Below are positions 1-5,569 of a DNA stretch of 9,498 nucleotides, in pieces. The stretch is from CAZAGD01 sp049699975 (GTDB lineage Bacteria; Desulfobacterota; SM23-61): the NCBI GenBank assembly GCA_049699975.1, contig JBNAWB010000139.1, forward strand, positions 1 through 9,498, written 5' to 3'. Each line of letters begins with the position of its first letter. The stretch's first letter is position 1. The position numbers were made by a program, and so were the translations under genes. The notes beneath the pieces were generated by a model. The model searched no databases. It was not told where the DNA came from and saw only the letters and a list, made by a program, of their open reading frames with translations.

Positions 1-164
1 AATTTTCGTGTTCTCTTTATCTTATGTGATAAAAATACTTTTAACCTCTGCTTCCTCTTCGACTGTATCCTAATGTCATCACGAGGGAGCGTAATAATCG
101 AAGTAATTTCGTAATTGAATGAAAATATAATGAGCTGGCCACGCTGCGCTCGCCATGACGAAAA
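1..164. repeat. Left copy of a long inverted repeat flanking the sir2-HAD block
   Basis: This stretch matches the reverse complement of 2694-2826 over most of its length. Bases 1-74 pair with the outer part of the right copy; shared runs include TGCTTCCTCTTCG and TGTATCCTAATGTCATC. Bases 75-99 and 139-164 pair with the palindromic core and the inner edge (GACGAAAA). Between them this copy carries an AT-rich loop of about 40 nt where the right copy has about a dozen. The core at 75-159 is itself a hairpin, GTCATCACGAGGGAGCGT against ACGCTGCGCTCGCCATGAC. Similarity ends sharply after 164. It may continue to the left of the window. It looks like a dispersed intergenic repeat with a REP/MITE-like core; no coding content was seen. 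Confidence 0.8.
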
Positions 165-461
165 CCGAGGCGAGACTTTGTCAAAATTGTGCCACATGGC
201 CAGATACAGGCTATCGGCTTTCCTTTTGGCTACAGGTTTTTCATAGCTTCTGAGGCTTTACTGAGCCTTCTGAAAACTTTTCTTTTTTGATTTATTTTTG
301 TTTTTCTTTTCGCTTTTTATATTGCGGCCGCATTTCCAGCAACGGAGGGGAGCTTTGTTTTGAAATTTTTTCCGAGCAGGAGGGAAAAAATTTTGGGTTT
401 GACAATGAGGACAAAGATAAATCATTATTTTACGGCCTCATTAAATTAAGGAAAGATTTTT
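165..461. other. AT-rich spacer without a recognisable gene
   Basis: This spacer lies between the left repeat and the end of the HAD gene. It holds long T-rich tracts on the plus strand (about 276-320), a weak short hairpin at AGGCT/AGCCT (about 253-268), and a purine-rich GGAGGGG at about 345. A plus-strand TTGACA (399-404) has a poor CATTAT partner 18 nt on (423-428), and arms AATGAGG (404-410) and CCTCATT (436-442) form a weak 7-bp stem that could help end HAD transcription on the minus strand. No gene is supported here. Confidence 0.5.
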
Positions 462-1130
462 TTACTCCAGAAAACATTTTAAGTGCGGAATAAGATCGCG
501 TAAATCCGAGCTTTCCACATAAATCTTGGCTATTTCGGCTAAGGTTCTTGAAGATGAGTTAAAAGCAATGGGCAGGCCTGCCATTTGCAGCATGTCTATA
601 TCGCCATGACTATCACCGACCGCCATAATTTCCTCTCGCTTAACCAAAAAATTGCGCATCGCCTCTTCTACCCATTCTTTTTTGCGATCATAATAGACAT
701 TGATCTTAATTCCTCCGGTTAGGCGACCATCAACTATTTCCAATTCATTAGCCACGGCATAGTCCATACCATATTTCTTTTTTAAATAATTGGCCAATAA
801 AGAAAGACCAGAAGAGATTATTCCTAATTTAACTCTTTTGGACCGCAGATAGGCTAAGAGCTCTTCTACGCCATCTTGGAGGGGAATTTCTTGCAAAATT
901 TTCTCTATTTGGGAAACGGCCATGCCTTTCCAGATGGCCGCGTCGAGTTGGCAAAATTTGGTATAAGAAATTTCACCCTTCAAGAAAGCGGCTTGATATT
1001 TTTCCGCCTGCCCTTCCCAAACTCCTAAACGGCGGTGAATAAACTCCCAAGCGCTGCGCTCTTTGGTGAGCGTACCATCTAAATCAAAGAGGGCTAATTT
1101 TATGGATGTATTTTTTCCTTTTTCGGGCAT
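462..1130 (-). CDS. HAD-superfamily IB hydrolase, SerB-like phosphatase
   Basis: The 222-residue protein is a cytoplasmic phosphomonoesterase of the haloacid dehalogenase fold, subfamily IB, the group that includes phosphoserine phosphatase. Motif I is DLDGT with nucleophile D16 and acid D18. Motif II is the serine of IISSG (about 104-108). Motif III is a lysine at about 149-151. Motif IV is GDSHGDIDM (172-180), holding the Mg-binding aspartates. Residues 22-100 form the helical C1 cap. All catalytic residues are present and the length is normal. The ATG is fixed by a stop three codons upstream, but no clear Shine-Dalgarno precedes it, so translation may be weak or depend on the upstream gene. 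It lies 66 nt after the nuclease-family gene on the same strand. The substrate is unknown; phosphoserine is one possibility only. Confidence 0.88.
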   Translation of the reverse strand: MPEKGKNTSIKLALFDLDGTLTKERSAWEFIHRRLGVWEGQAEKYQAAFLKGEISYTKFCQLDAAIWKGMAVSQIEKILQEIPLQDGVEELLAYLRSKRVKLGIISSGLSLLANYLKKKYGMDYAVANELEIVDGRLTGGIKINVYYDRKKEWVEEAMRNFLVKREEIMAVGDSHGDIDMLQMAGLPIAFNSSSRTLAEIAKIYVESSDLRDLIPHLKCFLE

Positions 1131-1196
1131 GGAAATTTAGCGCTCAAGGAGAGATGATGAAATTGTCCGCCAAAGAGTCTGGGGAGAATATATATT

Positions 1197-1679
1197 TTAC
1201 ATCTCGGTCTTGAAGTCTTCGGGTTTGAGCTTGTCGAAAAGTTCATCAATCCATTTATCGGAAACTTCTTTCTTGGCTTTCTGCTCTACATGCCCGGCCG
1301 ACTCGAGAACCTTTTCTTCGACAAAAATGGGAGCTTTAACGCGCAAGGCAAGGGCGATGGCATCGCTGGGTCGGGAATCAATTTCCACTATGCGCCCGCC
1401 CACTTCCACAGTGATGATGGCATAGAAAGTATTAGCCCGCAGATCATTTACGGTAATTTTGCGCACTACGCCATTGAGCTTTTCAATAATGTTTTTCATC
1501 AGGTCATGAGTCATGGGGCGAGGGGTCCAGGTATGTTCAATTCCCATGGTAATGGCGTTGGCTTCAAAGAGGCCGACCCAGATGGGTAAAGTCCTGCCCG
1601 TGCCTTCTTCTTTAAGCACGACAATGGATTGATTCGTTTCCGAATCAAAAAACAGTCCTTGAACTTTCATTTCTACCAT
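1197..1679 (-). CDS. Bifunctional nuclease family protein (DUF151/BFN)
   Basis: The 160-residue protein matches the BFN/DUF151 family, small soluble proteins related to the Thermotoga TM0160 fold and to plant proteins reported to cleave DNA and RNA. The BFN domain spans about residues 5-135. Family hallmarks are visible: LPIWVGLFEA (31-40), RPMTHDL (54-60) and DSRPSDAIALALR (101-113), followed by a charged C-terminal tail. The start ATG has AGGGG about 8 nt upstream; an ATG at codon 4 is a less likely alternative. The bacterial role is not settled, and nuclease activity is inferred from family naming rather than visible catalytic residues. It sits 80 nt downstream of sir2 and 66 nt upstream of the HAD gene, and may be transcribed from sir2 or from its own promoter near 1725. 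Confidence 0.9.
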   Translation of the reverse strand: MVEMKVQGLFFDSETNQSIVVLKEEGTGRTLPIWVGLFEANAITMGIEHTWTPRPMTHDLMKNIIEKLNGVVRKITVNDLRANTFYAIITVEVGGRIVEIDSRPSDAIALALRVKAPIFVEEKVLESAGHVEQKAKKEVSDKWIDELFDKLKPEDFKTEM

Positions 1680-1724
1680 GGCTTTCCCCTTTATTTAATT
1701 TTTTTTGCTCCCGGATTGTCATTT

Positions 1725-1730
1725 ATTATA
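1725..1730 (-). promoter_or_regulatory. Possible -10 box upstream of the BFN gene
   Basis: On the minus strand the sir2-BFN gap contains a perfect TATAAT about 45 nt before the BFN start. The best -35 partner is weak (CTGGCT, 18-nt spacer, 3 of 6 matches). It could give the BFN and HAD genes some transcription independent of sir2. The evidence is motif only. Confidence 0.3.
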
Positions 1731-1759
1731 TGCCTACTTTAGAAAAAAAGCCAGTTTTT

Positions 1760-2500
1760 TTAGACCATCACTTCTTGCAGAATATAAGCCATTATTTGAC
1801 TGGCGGAGCCTTGTAAAAGCCAATGGGAAATACGGCCAGTCAAGGGGGTTGGTTCTAAGTTCACTTCTACGACCGTGGCTCCGGCTAATTTAGCCATTAC
1901 TGGTAAATCACACGCTGGAGAAACTACCGCCGAAGTACCGATTACCAACATTAAATCGCAACTCCCTGCTTCAACTCGAGCTTCTTGGAGGGCTTCCCAA
2001 GGAATCGGTTCTCCGAAAAAAACAATATTGGGCTTAATCAAGCCATAACAGCGGCAACGAGGTGGTAAAATATCAAAATTTATTTCCTGGCGAGAATATT
2101 TTTTCCGGCAATCTAAGCAGATAAATTCTTGCCCATTACCGTGGAATTCTATGACCCGCTTGCTTCCTGCTGCCTGGTGGAGATTATCAATATTCTGCGT
2201 AATGATTGCTTTCAAATACCCCAACTCTTCTAATTTAGCCAAGGCCAAGTGGGCTTGATTGGGACGAGATTTTTCCAATAAACTGCCCACCTCTAAGAGC
2301 ATTGCCCATACTTTTTGCGGGTTTTTTAAAAAGGCTTCAATAGTGGCGTATTCTCTGGGATCGTATTTTTCCCACAGGCCGCCAGCTCCCCGAAAATCTG
2401 GAATGCCACTTTCTACGGAAATTCCTGCGCCCGTTAAAGCTACGGTTCTTTGGGACTGGCGAATTGCCCGGGCCGTCTTCTTGATTAACTCTTTATCCAT
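1760..2500 (-). CDS. cobB: SIR2-family NAD-dependent protein deacylase (sirtuin)
   Basis: The 246-residue protein is a cytoplasmic sirtuin that removes acyl groups from lysines, using NAD+ and yielding nicotinamide and O-acyl-ADP-ribose. Visible motifs in order: GAGIS (24-28), GIPDFRG (32-38), TQNIDNLH (101-108), catalytic H120 in FHGN, zinc cysteines C128/C131 and C149/C151, GTS (188-190) and VEVN (211-214). Length is normal. The second zinc pair is CxC rather than the usual CxxC. The Tyr-x-x-Arg pair that reads succinyl or malonyl groups in SIRT5-like enzymes appears to be absent after VW (about 64-70), which favours deacetylation; this is inference from an alignment by eye. The ATG has AGGAG 5-6 nt upstream and its own promoter. 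It is the first gene of the sir2-BFN-HAD set. Confidence 0.93.
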   Translation of the reverse strand: MDKELIKKTARAIRQSQRTVALTGAGISVESGIPDFRGAGGLWEKYDPREYATIEAFLKNPQKVWAMLLEVGSLLEKSRPNQAHLALAKLEELGYLKAIITQNIDNLHQAAGSKRVIEFHGNGQEFICLDCRKKYSRQEINFDILPPRCRCYGLIKPNIVFFGEPIPWEALQEARVEAGSCDLMLVIGTSAVVSPACDLPVMAKLAGATVVEVNLEPTPLTGRISHWLLQGSASQIMAYILQEVMV

Positions 2501-2519
2501 ATTTTCTCCTGCCTGATTT

Positions 2520-2547
2520 ATTATATTCCTCCAGGGTTAAAATTCAA
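2520..2547 (-). promoter_or_regulatory. Probable sigma-70-type promoter of sir2
   Basis: On the minus strand TTGAAT (2547-2542, 4 of 6) lies 16 nt from a perfect TATAAT (2525-2520). Transcription would start near 2513, leaving a leader of about a dozen bases that just includes the Shine-Dalgarno. The promoter lies inside the pair of inverted repeats, so the three-gene block carries its own transcription signal. Confidence 0.55.
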
Positions 2548-2585
2548 GAAAAAACAGAAAAATTATGTAATGCCTCACTAAAAAA

Positions 2586-2657
2586 GGGGATGATTTATTT
2601 GGAATAAGCTTTGATACTTCATAGCGCGGCAGAGCAGCAACCAAAAATCATTCCCCC
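2586..2657. repeat. Imperfect inverted repeat upstream of sir2
   Basis: GGGGATGATTTATTTGG (2586-2602) pairs imperfectly with CCAAAAATCATTCCCCC (2641-2657) around a 38-nt centre. It sits just upstream of the sir2 promoter. It could be a small palindromic element or a regulatory structure; there is no T-run to mark a terminator. Confidence 0.4.
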
Positions 2658-2693
2658 ACATTTTCTCCATTTAGAGGCCGGATGGCATTCCTC

Positions 2694-2826
2694 TTTTCGT
2701 CATGGCGAGCGCAGCGTGGGTCTCATCGACCTACGCTCCCTCGCGATGACATTAGGATACAGGCGAAGAGGAAGCAGGGGTTAAAAGTATTTTTTGCCAC
2801 AGAGGATAAAGAGATCACCGAGAATT
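2694..2826. repeat. Right copy of the long inverted repeat
   Basis: This is the counterpart of 1-164 in opposite orientation. The inner edge is TTTTCGTC (2694-2701), the core is the hairpin at 2699-2750, and the outer arm at 2751-2826 contains ATTAGGATACAGGCGAAGAG and CAGAGGATAAAGAGATC. The outer arm resembles the 'ctctgtggcaaaaa' type of intergenic repeat that I recall as dispersed in many bacterial genomes; that resemblance is from memory. The pair encloses the sir2-BFN-HAD genes and the sir2 promoter. Confidence 0.8.
2699..2750. repeat. REP-like palindrome, core of the right repeat copy
   Basis: A near-complete 52-nt palindrome. The 5' arm GTCATGGCGAGCGCAGCGTG faces the 3' arm TACGCTCCCTCGCGATGAC, with GGTC/GACC closing a tiny loop. 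GTCATnGCGAG ends of this kind are common in dispersed intergenic repeats. The same sequence forms the ends of the core at 75-159, and a relative lies at 9432. Confidence 0.75.
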
Positions 2827-2832
2827 TAAAAG

Positions 2833-2880
2833 TAACCCCTCCTTCCTCCCCTTAATTTAAGGGGAGGTTAGGTGGGGTTA
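2833..2880. repeat. 48-nt palindrome with a TTAATTTAA centre
   Basis: TAACCCCTCCTTCCTCCCC and GGGGAGGTTAGGTGGGGTTA flank the self-complementary centre TTAATTTAA, making a long imperfect hairpin. Its sequence is unrelated to the neighbouring repeat, from which it is separated by a few bases. It resembles a widespread class of C-rich/G-rich intergenic palindromes, a judgement from memory. Confidence 0.7.
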
Positions 2881-2909
2881 AAGAATTTGCTAAGTGGAGA
2901 GTAGGAATT

Positions 2910-2949
2910 GTAGGGCAAGGGCTCATCCCTGGTTCATCCCTTGCCCTAC
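2910..2949. repeat. Perfect 12-bp stem hairpin repeat
   Basis: GTAGGGCAAGGG (2910-2921) is perfectly complementary to CCCTTGCCCTAC (2938-2949) around a 16-nt loop. It is the third distinct palindrome in this spacer. No T-run follows on either strand, so it looks like an intergenic repeat rather than an intrinsic terminator. Confidence 0.65.
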
Positions 2950-3002
2950 TACATGCCCCCTCGTTCCATGGAAGAAACCACTGCCTCATGATTCTGAATT
3001 CA

Positions 3003-3028
3003 GGCCTGCCTCTGGCCTGCCTCCGGCC
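3003..3028. repeat. Short tandem direct repeat
   Basis: GGCCTGCCTCT (3003-3013) is followed at once by GGCCTGCCTCC (3014-3024) and a further GGCC. This is two and a third copies of an 11-bp unit with one mismatch, consistent with replication slippage within repeat-rich intergenic DNA. Confidence 0.5.
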
Positions 3029-3050
3029 ATTTCAGCCAAGGTTAGTTTGT

Positions 3051-3084
3051 TTATTAATTAAGACACGGCCGTGCTCATTAATAA
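3051..3084. promoter_or_regulatory. Palindrome abutting the RAM-gene promoter, possible operator
   Basis: Outer arms TTATTAAT and ATTAATAA enclose the self-complementary CACGGCCGTG, giving a 34-nt two-part dyad. It ends exactly where the -35 hexamer of the downstream promoter begins (3085). No T-run follows, so a terminator is unlikely. Position and symmetry suit a protein-binding site; the binding protein is unknown. Confidence 0.45.
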
Positions 3085-3113
3085 TTGCCTTTACCTTAAT
3101 TTTCTCTTATAAT
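3085..3113 (+). promoter_or_regulatory. Sigma-70-type promoter of the RAM-domain gene
   Basis: TTGCCT (3085-3090, 4 of 6) is followed after an ideal 17-nt spacer by a perfect TATAAT (3108-3113). The start site would be near 3120, giving a leader of about 40 nt that ends in the strong ribosome-binding site GAGGAGGTGA (3145-3154). Confidence 0.7.
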
Positions 3114-3159
3114 CACCTCATTCTAAGATTGTCAAAACGAAATTGAGGAGGTGAGCAAG

Positions 3160-3396
3160 ATGGCTATCTCGGCGTACATTTTTATTGAAACTATCCAGGG
3201 AAAAGCCAAGACTATAGCCCGCGATATTTCTTTAATTAGCGGCGTGAAGACGGCGCATACGGTTACCGGTCCTTATGATGTAATTGCTTTTGTGGAAGCT
3301 GATTCCATTAGTGTCTTAGGAGACTTTATAGTCTCCAAGATTCAAGCTATTCCGGGAGTATTGCGCACTTTGACGAATGTGGTAATCGATGGGTAA
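3160..3396 (+). CDS. Stand-alone Lrp/AsnC ligand-binding (RAM) domain protein
   Basis: The 78-residue protein consists only of the ACT-like RAM domain found at the C-terminus of Lrp/AsnC regulators, which binds amino acids and drives oligomerisation. The pattern is a beta strand AYIFIET, a helix (about 14-24), GVKTAHTVTGPYDVIAFVEA (about 29-48), a helix SISVLGDFIVSKIQAI, then GVLRTLTNVVI. The N-terminal helix-turn-helix of full Lrp proteins is missing, and nothing upstream encodes one, so this is a natural single-domain form rather than a truncation. The ATG at 3160 is chosen over a GTG three codons earlier because GGAGGTGA (3147-3154) overlaps that GTG and lies ideally for the ATG. It is the only plus-strand gene, with its own promoter, and converges on the amino-acid operon. 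Its ligand is unknown; an amino-acid sensing role is inferred. Confidence 0.88.
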   Translation: MAISAYIFIETIQGKAKTIARDISLISGVKTAHTVTGPYDVIAFVEADSISVLGDFIVSKIQAIPGVLRTLTNVVIDG

Positions 3397-3438
3397 TATA
3401 TCCGCTTATTTTGGGAAATGATTTTGCCGGATATATTA
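3394..3438. terminator. Hairpin between convergent genes, possible bidirectional terminator
   Basis: TAATATATCCG (3394-3404), which includes the RAM gene's stop codon, is perfectly complementary to CGGATATATTA (3428-3438), with a 23-nt loop. It lies between the RAM gene and the end of the comEA-like gene on the other strand. Position suits a shared terminator, but the stem is AT-rich and no T-run follows on either strand, so the function is uncertain. Confidence 0.4.
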
Positions 3439-3449
3439 GACTGGCTCGT

Positions 3450-3989
3450 TTATTGAACAGTTATCCGTTCACGAATGGCGGCTAACTTTTTGGGCCCCAG
3501 ACCGCGAACTTGCAATAGATCTTCTGCAGATTTAAAAGGACCATGGGCATCCCGAAATGCTAAGATAGCTTGAGCAGTTTTGGGGCCGACACCGGGAAGG
3601 GTGCTCAGCTCTTCGAAAGTGGCTTTGTTAATGTTAATGGGCAAAAGGAGCGCAGGAGAGTTGGACAACCTTACGCTTTCTCCAGAAACTGTCCTAAGGT
3701 TGTTTCCTTCGCCAGAAATATAGAGATGATTCCCTTCCCAAACTTTCTGATCCTCCTTCTCTAAATCGAAAGATTGACTTTGTTTAGTTACAGGATTTTT
3801 TCCCAGAACATCCGTTGCTTTGGCGCCCATAGGCGATCTATAAATTTCTACCAGAGGTATTTGGGTAATTCGGTCTCCTTTTATCTTTTCTAAAGCTGCT
3901 GGAGGGAAAAAAGACGAGGAATCCCAAATAAAGTAGACAAGCATAATTAACCCTAAGAAAAGTGCTACTCCTTGTTGCTCTTTGGTCAT
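3450..3989 (-). CDS. ComEA-like helix-hairpin-helix protein with N-terminal membrane anchor
   Basis: The 179-residue protein has one N-terminal transmembrane segment (about 7-22, GVALFLGLIMLVYFIW). An extracytoplasmic middle (about 40-115) looks like a diverged SLBB domain (QKVWEGNHLYIS at 81-92). A C-terminal pair of helix-hairpin-helix motifs follows: ININKATFEEL, LPGVGPKTA (131-139) and VRGLGPKKL (161-169). This is the layout of ComEA, the membrane DNA receptor that feeds incoming DNA to the ComEC channel. The ATG overlaps the cimA stop as ATGA, so translation is probably coupled; its own Shine-Dalgarno is poor. No comEB, comEC or other uptake gene is nearby and a biosynthetic operon is an odd home for it, so a role in DNA uptake is plausible but not shown. 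General DNA binding at the membrane is the safe statement. Confidence 0.88.
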   Translation of the reverse strand: MTKEQQGVALFLGLIMLVYFIWDSSSFFPPAALEKIKGDRITQIPLVEIYRSPMGAKATDVLGKNPVTKQSQSFDLEKEDQKVWEGNHLYISGEGNNLRTVSGESVRLSNSPALLLPININKATFEELSTLPGVGPKTAQAILAFRDAHGPFKSAEDLLQVRGLGPKKLAAIRERITVQ

Positions 3990-5569
3990 TTCTTTATTTT
4001 TTCATCCTTTAGCAGCTTGTAAGTGATCGAATCTACCAGCGCTTGCCAACTGGCCTCAATAACATTTTCAGAAACACCTACTGTGCCCCATTTATCTTGA
4101 TTGTCCCCAGATTCTATGAGTACCCGCACTTTAGCTCCGGTGCCTTGGCCAGCAGTAAGGACGCGAACTTTATAATCAATTAATTCCATCTCGCTTAACT
4201 GGGGATAAAATTTTTCTAAAGCCTTGCGAATAGCGTTATCCAAGGCATTTACTGGGCCATTGCCGGTTGCAGCCGTATGTTCTATGCGTCCCCCAACTTT
4301 GATCATGATCGTAGCCTCGGATACGGGAGCTTGGTCTTCTTTAAATTTCTCCGAGAGTACTCGAAATCCCAAGAGTTCAAAGTATTTCTTCTGGATGCCT
4401 AAGGCCTTTTTCATAAGCAATTCAAAAGAGGCCTCCGCCCCCTCATACTGAAAACCTTGGTTTTCCATTTCTTTTAAAGTATTGAGAATCTCTTGGGTAA
4501 GCGGGTCTTTGCGGTTTAAATCAATATTGTATTCGGCTGCTTTCTGGAGAATGTTACTTTTTCCCGCTAAGTCCGAGATTAGAATGCGGCGCCTATTGCC
4601 CACTTTTTCTGGGTTTAGGTGTTCATAAGTCTGCGGGTTTTTTTCAATCGCACTAACGTGTACTCCTCCCTTGTGGGCAAAGGCTGAGACGCCTACATAA
4701 GGCTGGTGTTTATCAGGCTGCAGATTGGCTAATTCGGCCACAAAACGAGAAACATCTACCAATTTAGCTATCTGCTCTTCGGCTAAACAGGGACATTTTA
4801 ATTTGAATTGAAGATTAGGTATTACCGAGCAAAGGTTGGCATTGCCGCACCGCTCGCCATAACCATTGATCGTTCCTTGCACATGTTCCACTCCAGCCTG
4901 GACAGCCATGAGCGTATTAGCCACAGCCGCTTCGGCATCATTATGGGCGTGGATACCCAAGGGCAGAGGAATTTTCTCCCGAATTATCTTGACTATTTCG
5001 AAAATTTCATGGGGAAGAGTTCCTCCGTTAGTATCGCATAAAACAATGGCATCTACTTTCGCCTCCACCGCCGCCTGGAGTGTAGCTAAGGCATATTCGG
5101 GATTATGCTTAAAACCATCGAAAAAGTGCTCAGCATCATAGAAAACGATGGGCACAGATTTCTTTAAAAATTTTAAAGAATCGCGAATGAGCCCTAAATT
5201 CTGGTTTAAGGTGATGCGCAGAGCGTCCCGAACATGAATGTCCCATGATTTACCGAAGATGGTCACCGCCTTGGTTTTGGCGGCCAGCAAGGCTTTTAAA
5301 TTAGGATCTGCTTCGGGAACAGTTCGGGCTCGAGCCGTGGAGCCAAAGGCCGTGATCGTTGCCTTCTTAAAAGAGTAGTTACGGACTTCACGGAAAAAGC
5401 TCATATCTTTAGGGTTAGAACCAGGCCATCCCCCTTCTATATAATCAATCCCCATTTCATCGAGGCGGAGAGCAATGCGGATCTTATCCTGCACGGAAAA
5501 AGAAATATCTTCGGCCTGCGTTCCATCCCGCAGGGTGGTGTCATAAATAACTATTTGGCGATTCTTCAT
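3986..5569 (-). CDS. cimA: (R)-citramalate synthase
   Basis: The 527-residue protein condenses pyruvate with acetyl-CoA to (R)-citramalate, the first step of the threonine-independent route to 2-oxobutyrate and isoleucine. The HMGL-like TIM barrel begins with DTTLRDGTQ (10-18), where Arg and Asp are catalytic and metal-binding. Metal ligands follow in HAHND (207-211), then NGYGERCGNANL (235-246) and FAHKGGVHVSA (297-307). The C-terminal LeuA-type allosteric domain covers about 415-520 (GNGPVNALDNAI at 436-447, GTGAKVRV at 476-483). Length and GTQAEDISFS-type active site fit the long CimA branch better than isopropylmalate or homocitrate synthase. The ATG overlaps the lysC stop (ATGA) with AAGGAG upstream. 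Pairing with lysC suggests coordinated supply of aspartate-family amino acids and isoleucine. Feedback by isoleucine is known in the family, not shown here. Confidence 0.93.
   Translation of the reverse strand: MKNRQIVIYDTTLRDGTQAEDISFSVQDKIRIALRLDEMGIDYIEGGWPGSNPKDMSFFREVRNYSFKKATITAFGSTARARTVPEADPNLKALLAAKTKAVTIFGKSWDIHVRDALRITLNQNLGLIRDSLKFLKKSVPIVFYDAEHFFDGFKHNPEYALATLQAAVEAKVDAIVLCDTNGGTLPHEIFEIVKIIREKIPLPLGIHAHNDAEAAVANTLMAVQAGVEHVQGTINGYGERCGNANLCSVIPNLQFKLKCPCLAEEQIAKLVDVSRFVAELANLQPDKHQPYVGVSAFAHKGGVHVSAIEKNPQTYEHLNPEKVGNRRRILISDLAGKSNILQKAAEYNIDLNRKDPLTQEILNTLKEMENQGFQYEGAEASFELLMKKALGIQKKYFELLGFRVLSEKFKEDQAPVSEATIMIKVGGRIEHTAATGNGPVNALDNAIRKALEKFYPQLSEMELIDYKVRVLTAGQGTGAKVRVLIESGDNQDKWGTVGVSENVIEASWQALVDSITYKLLKDEKIKK

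Noticed and set aside
287..493. Plus-strand open frame of 68 codons starting at TTG in the left spacer
   Set aside because: Its N-terminus is a run of Phe/Tyr codons from a T-rich tract, no ribosome-binding site precedes the TTG, its end overlaps the HAD gene antisense, and I recognise no family.
1..2826. A composite transposon
   Set aside because: There is no transposase in the window, no visible target-site duplication, and the flanking repeats look like short non-coding dispersed elements. Only the inverted arrangement is claimed.
2910..2949. The 12-bp stem hairpin as an intrinsic terminator
   Set aside because: No T-run follows on either strand and no gene ends nearby; its neighbours are intergenic repeats.
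3151..3396. RAM gene starting at GTG 3151
   Set aside because: The GTG overlaps the GGAGGTGA ribosome-binding site that is ideally spaced for ATG 3160.
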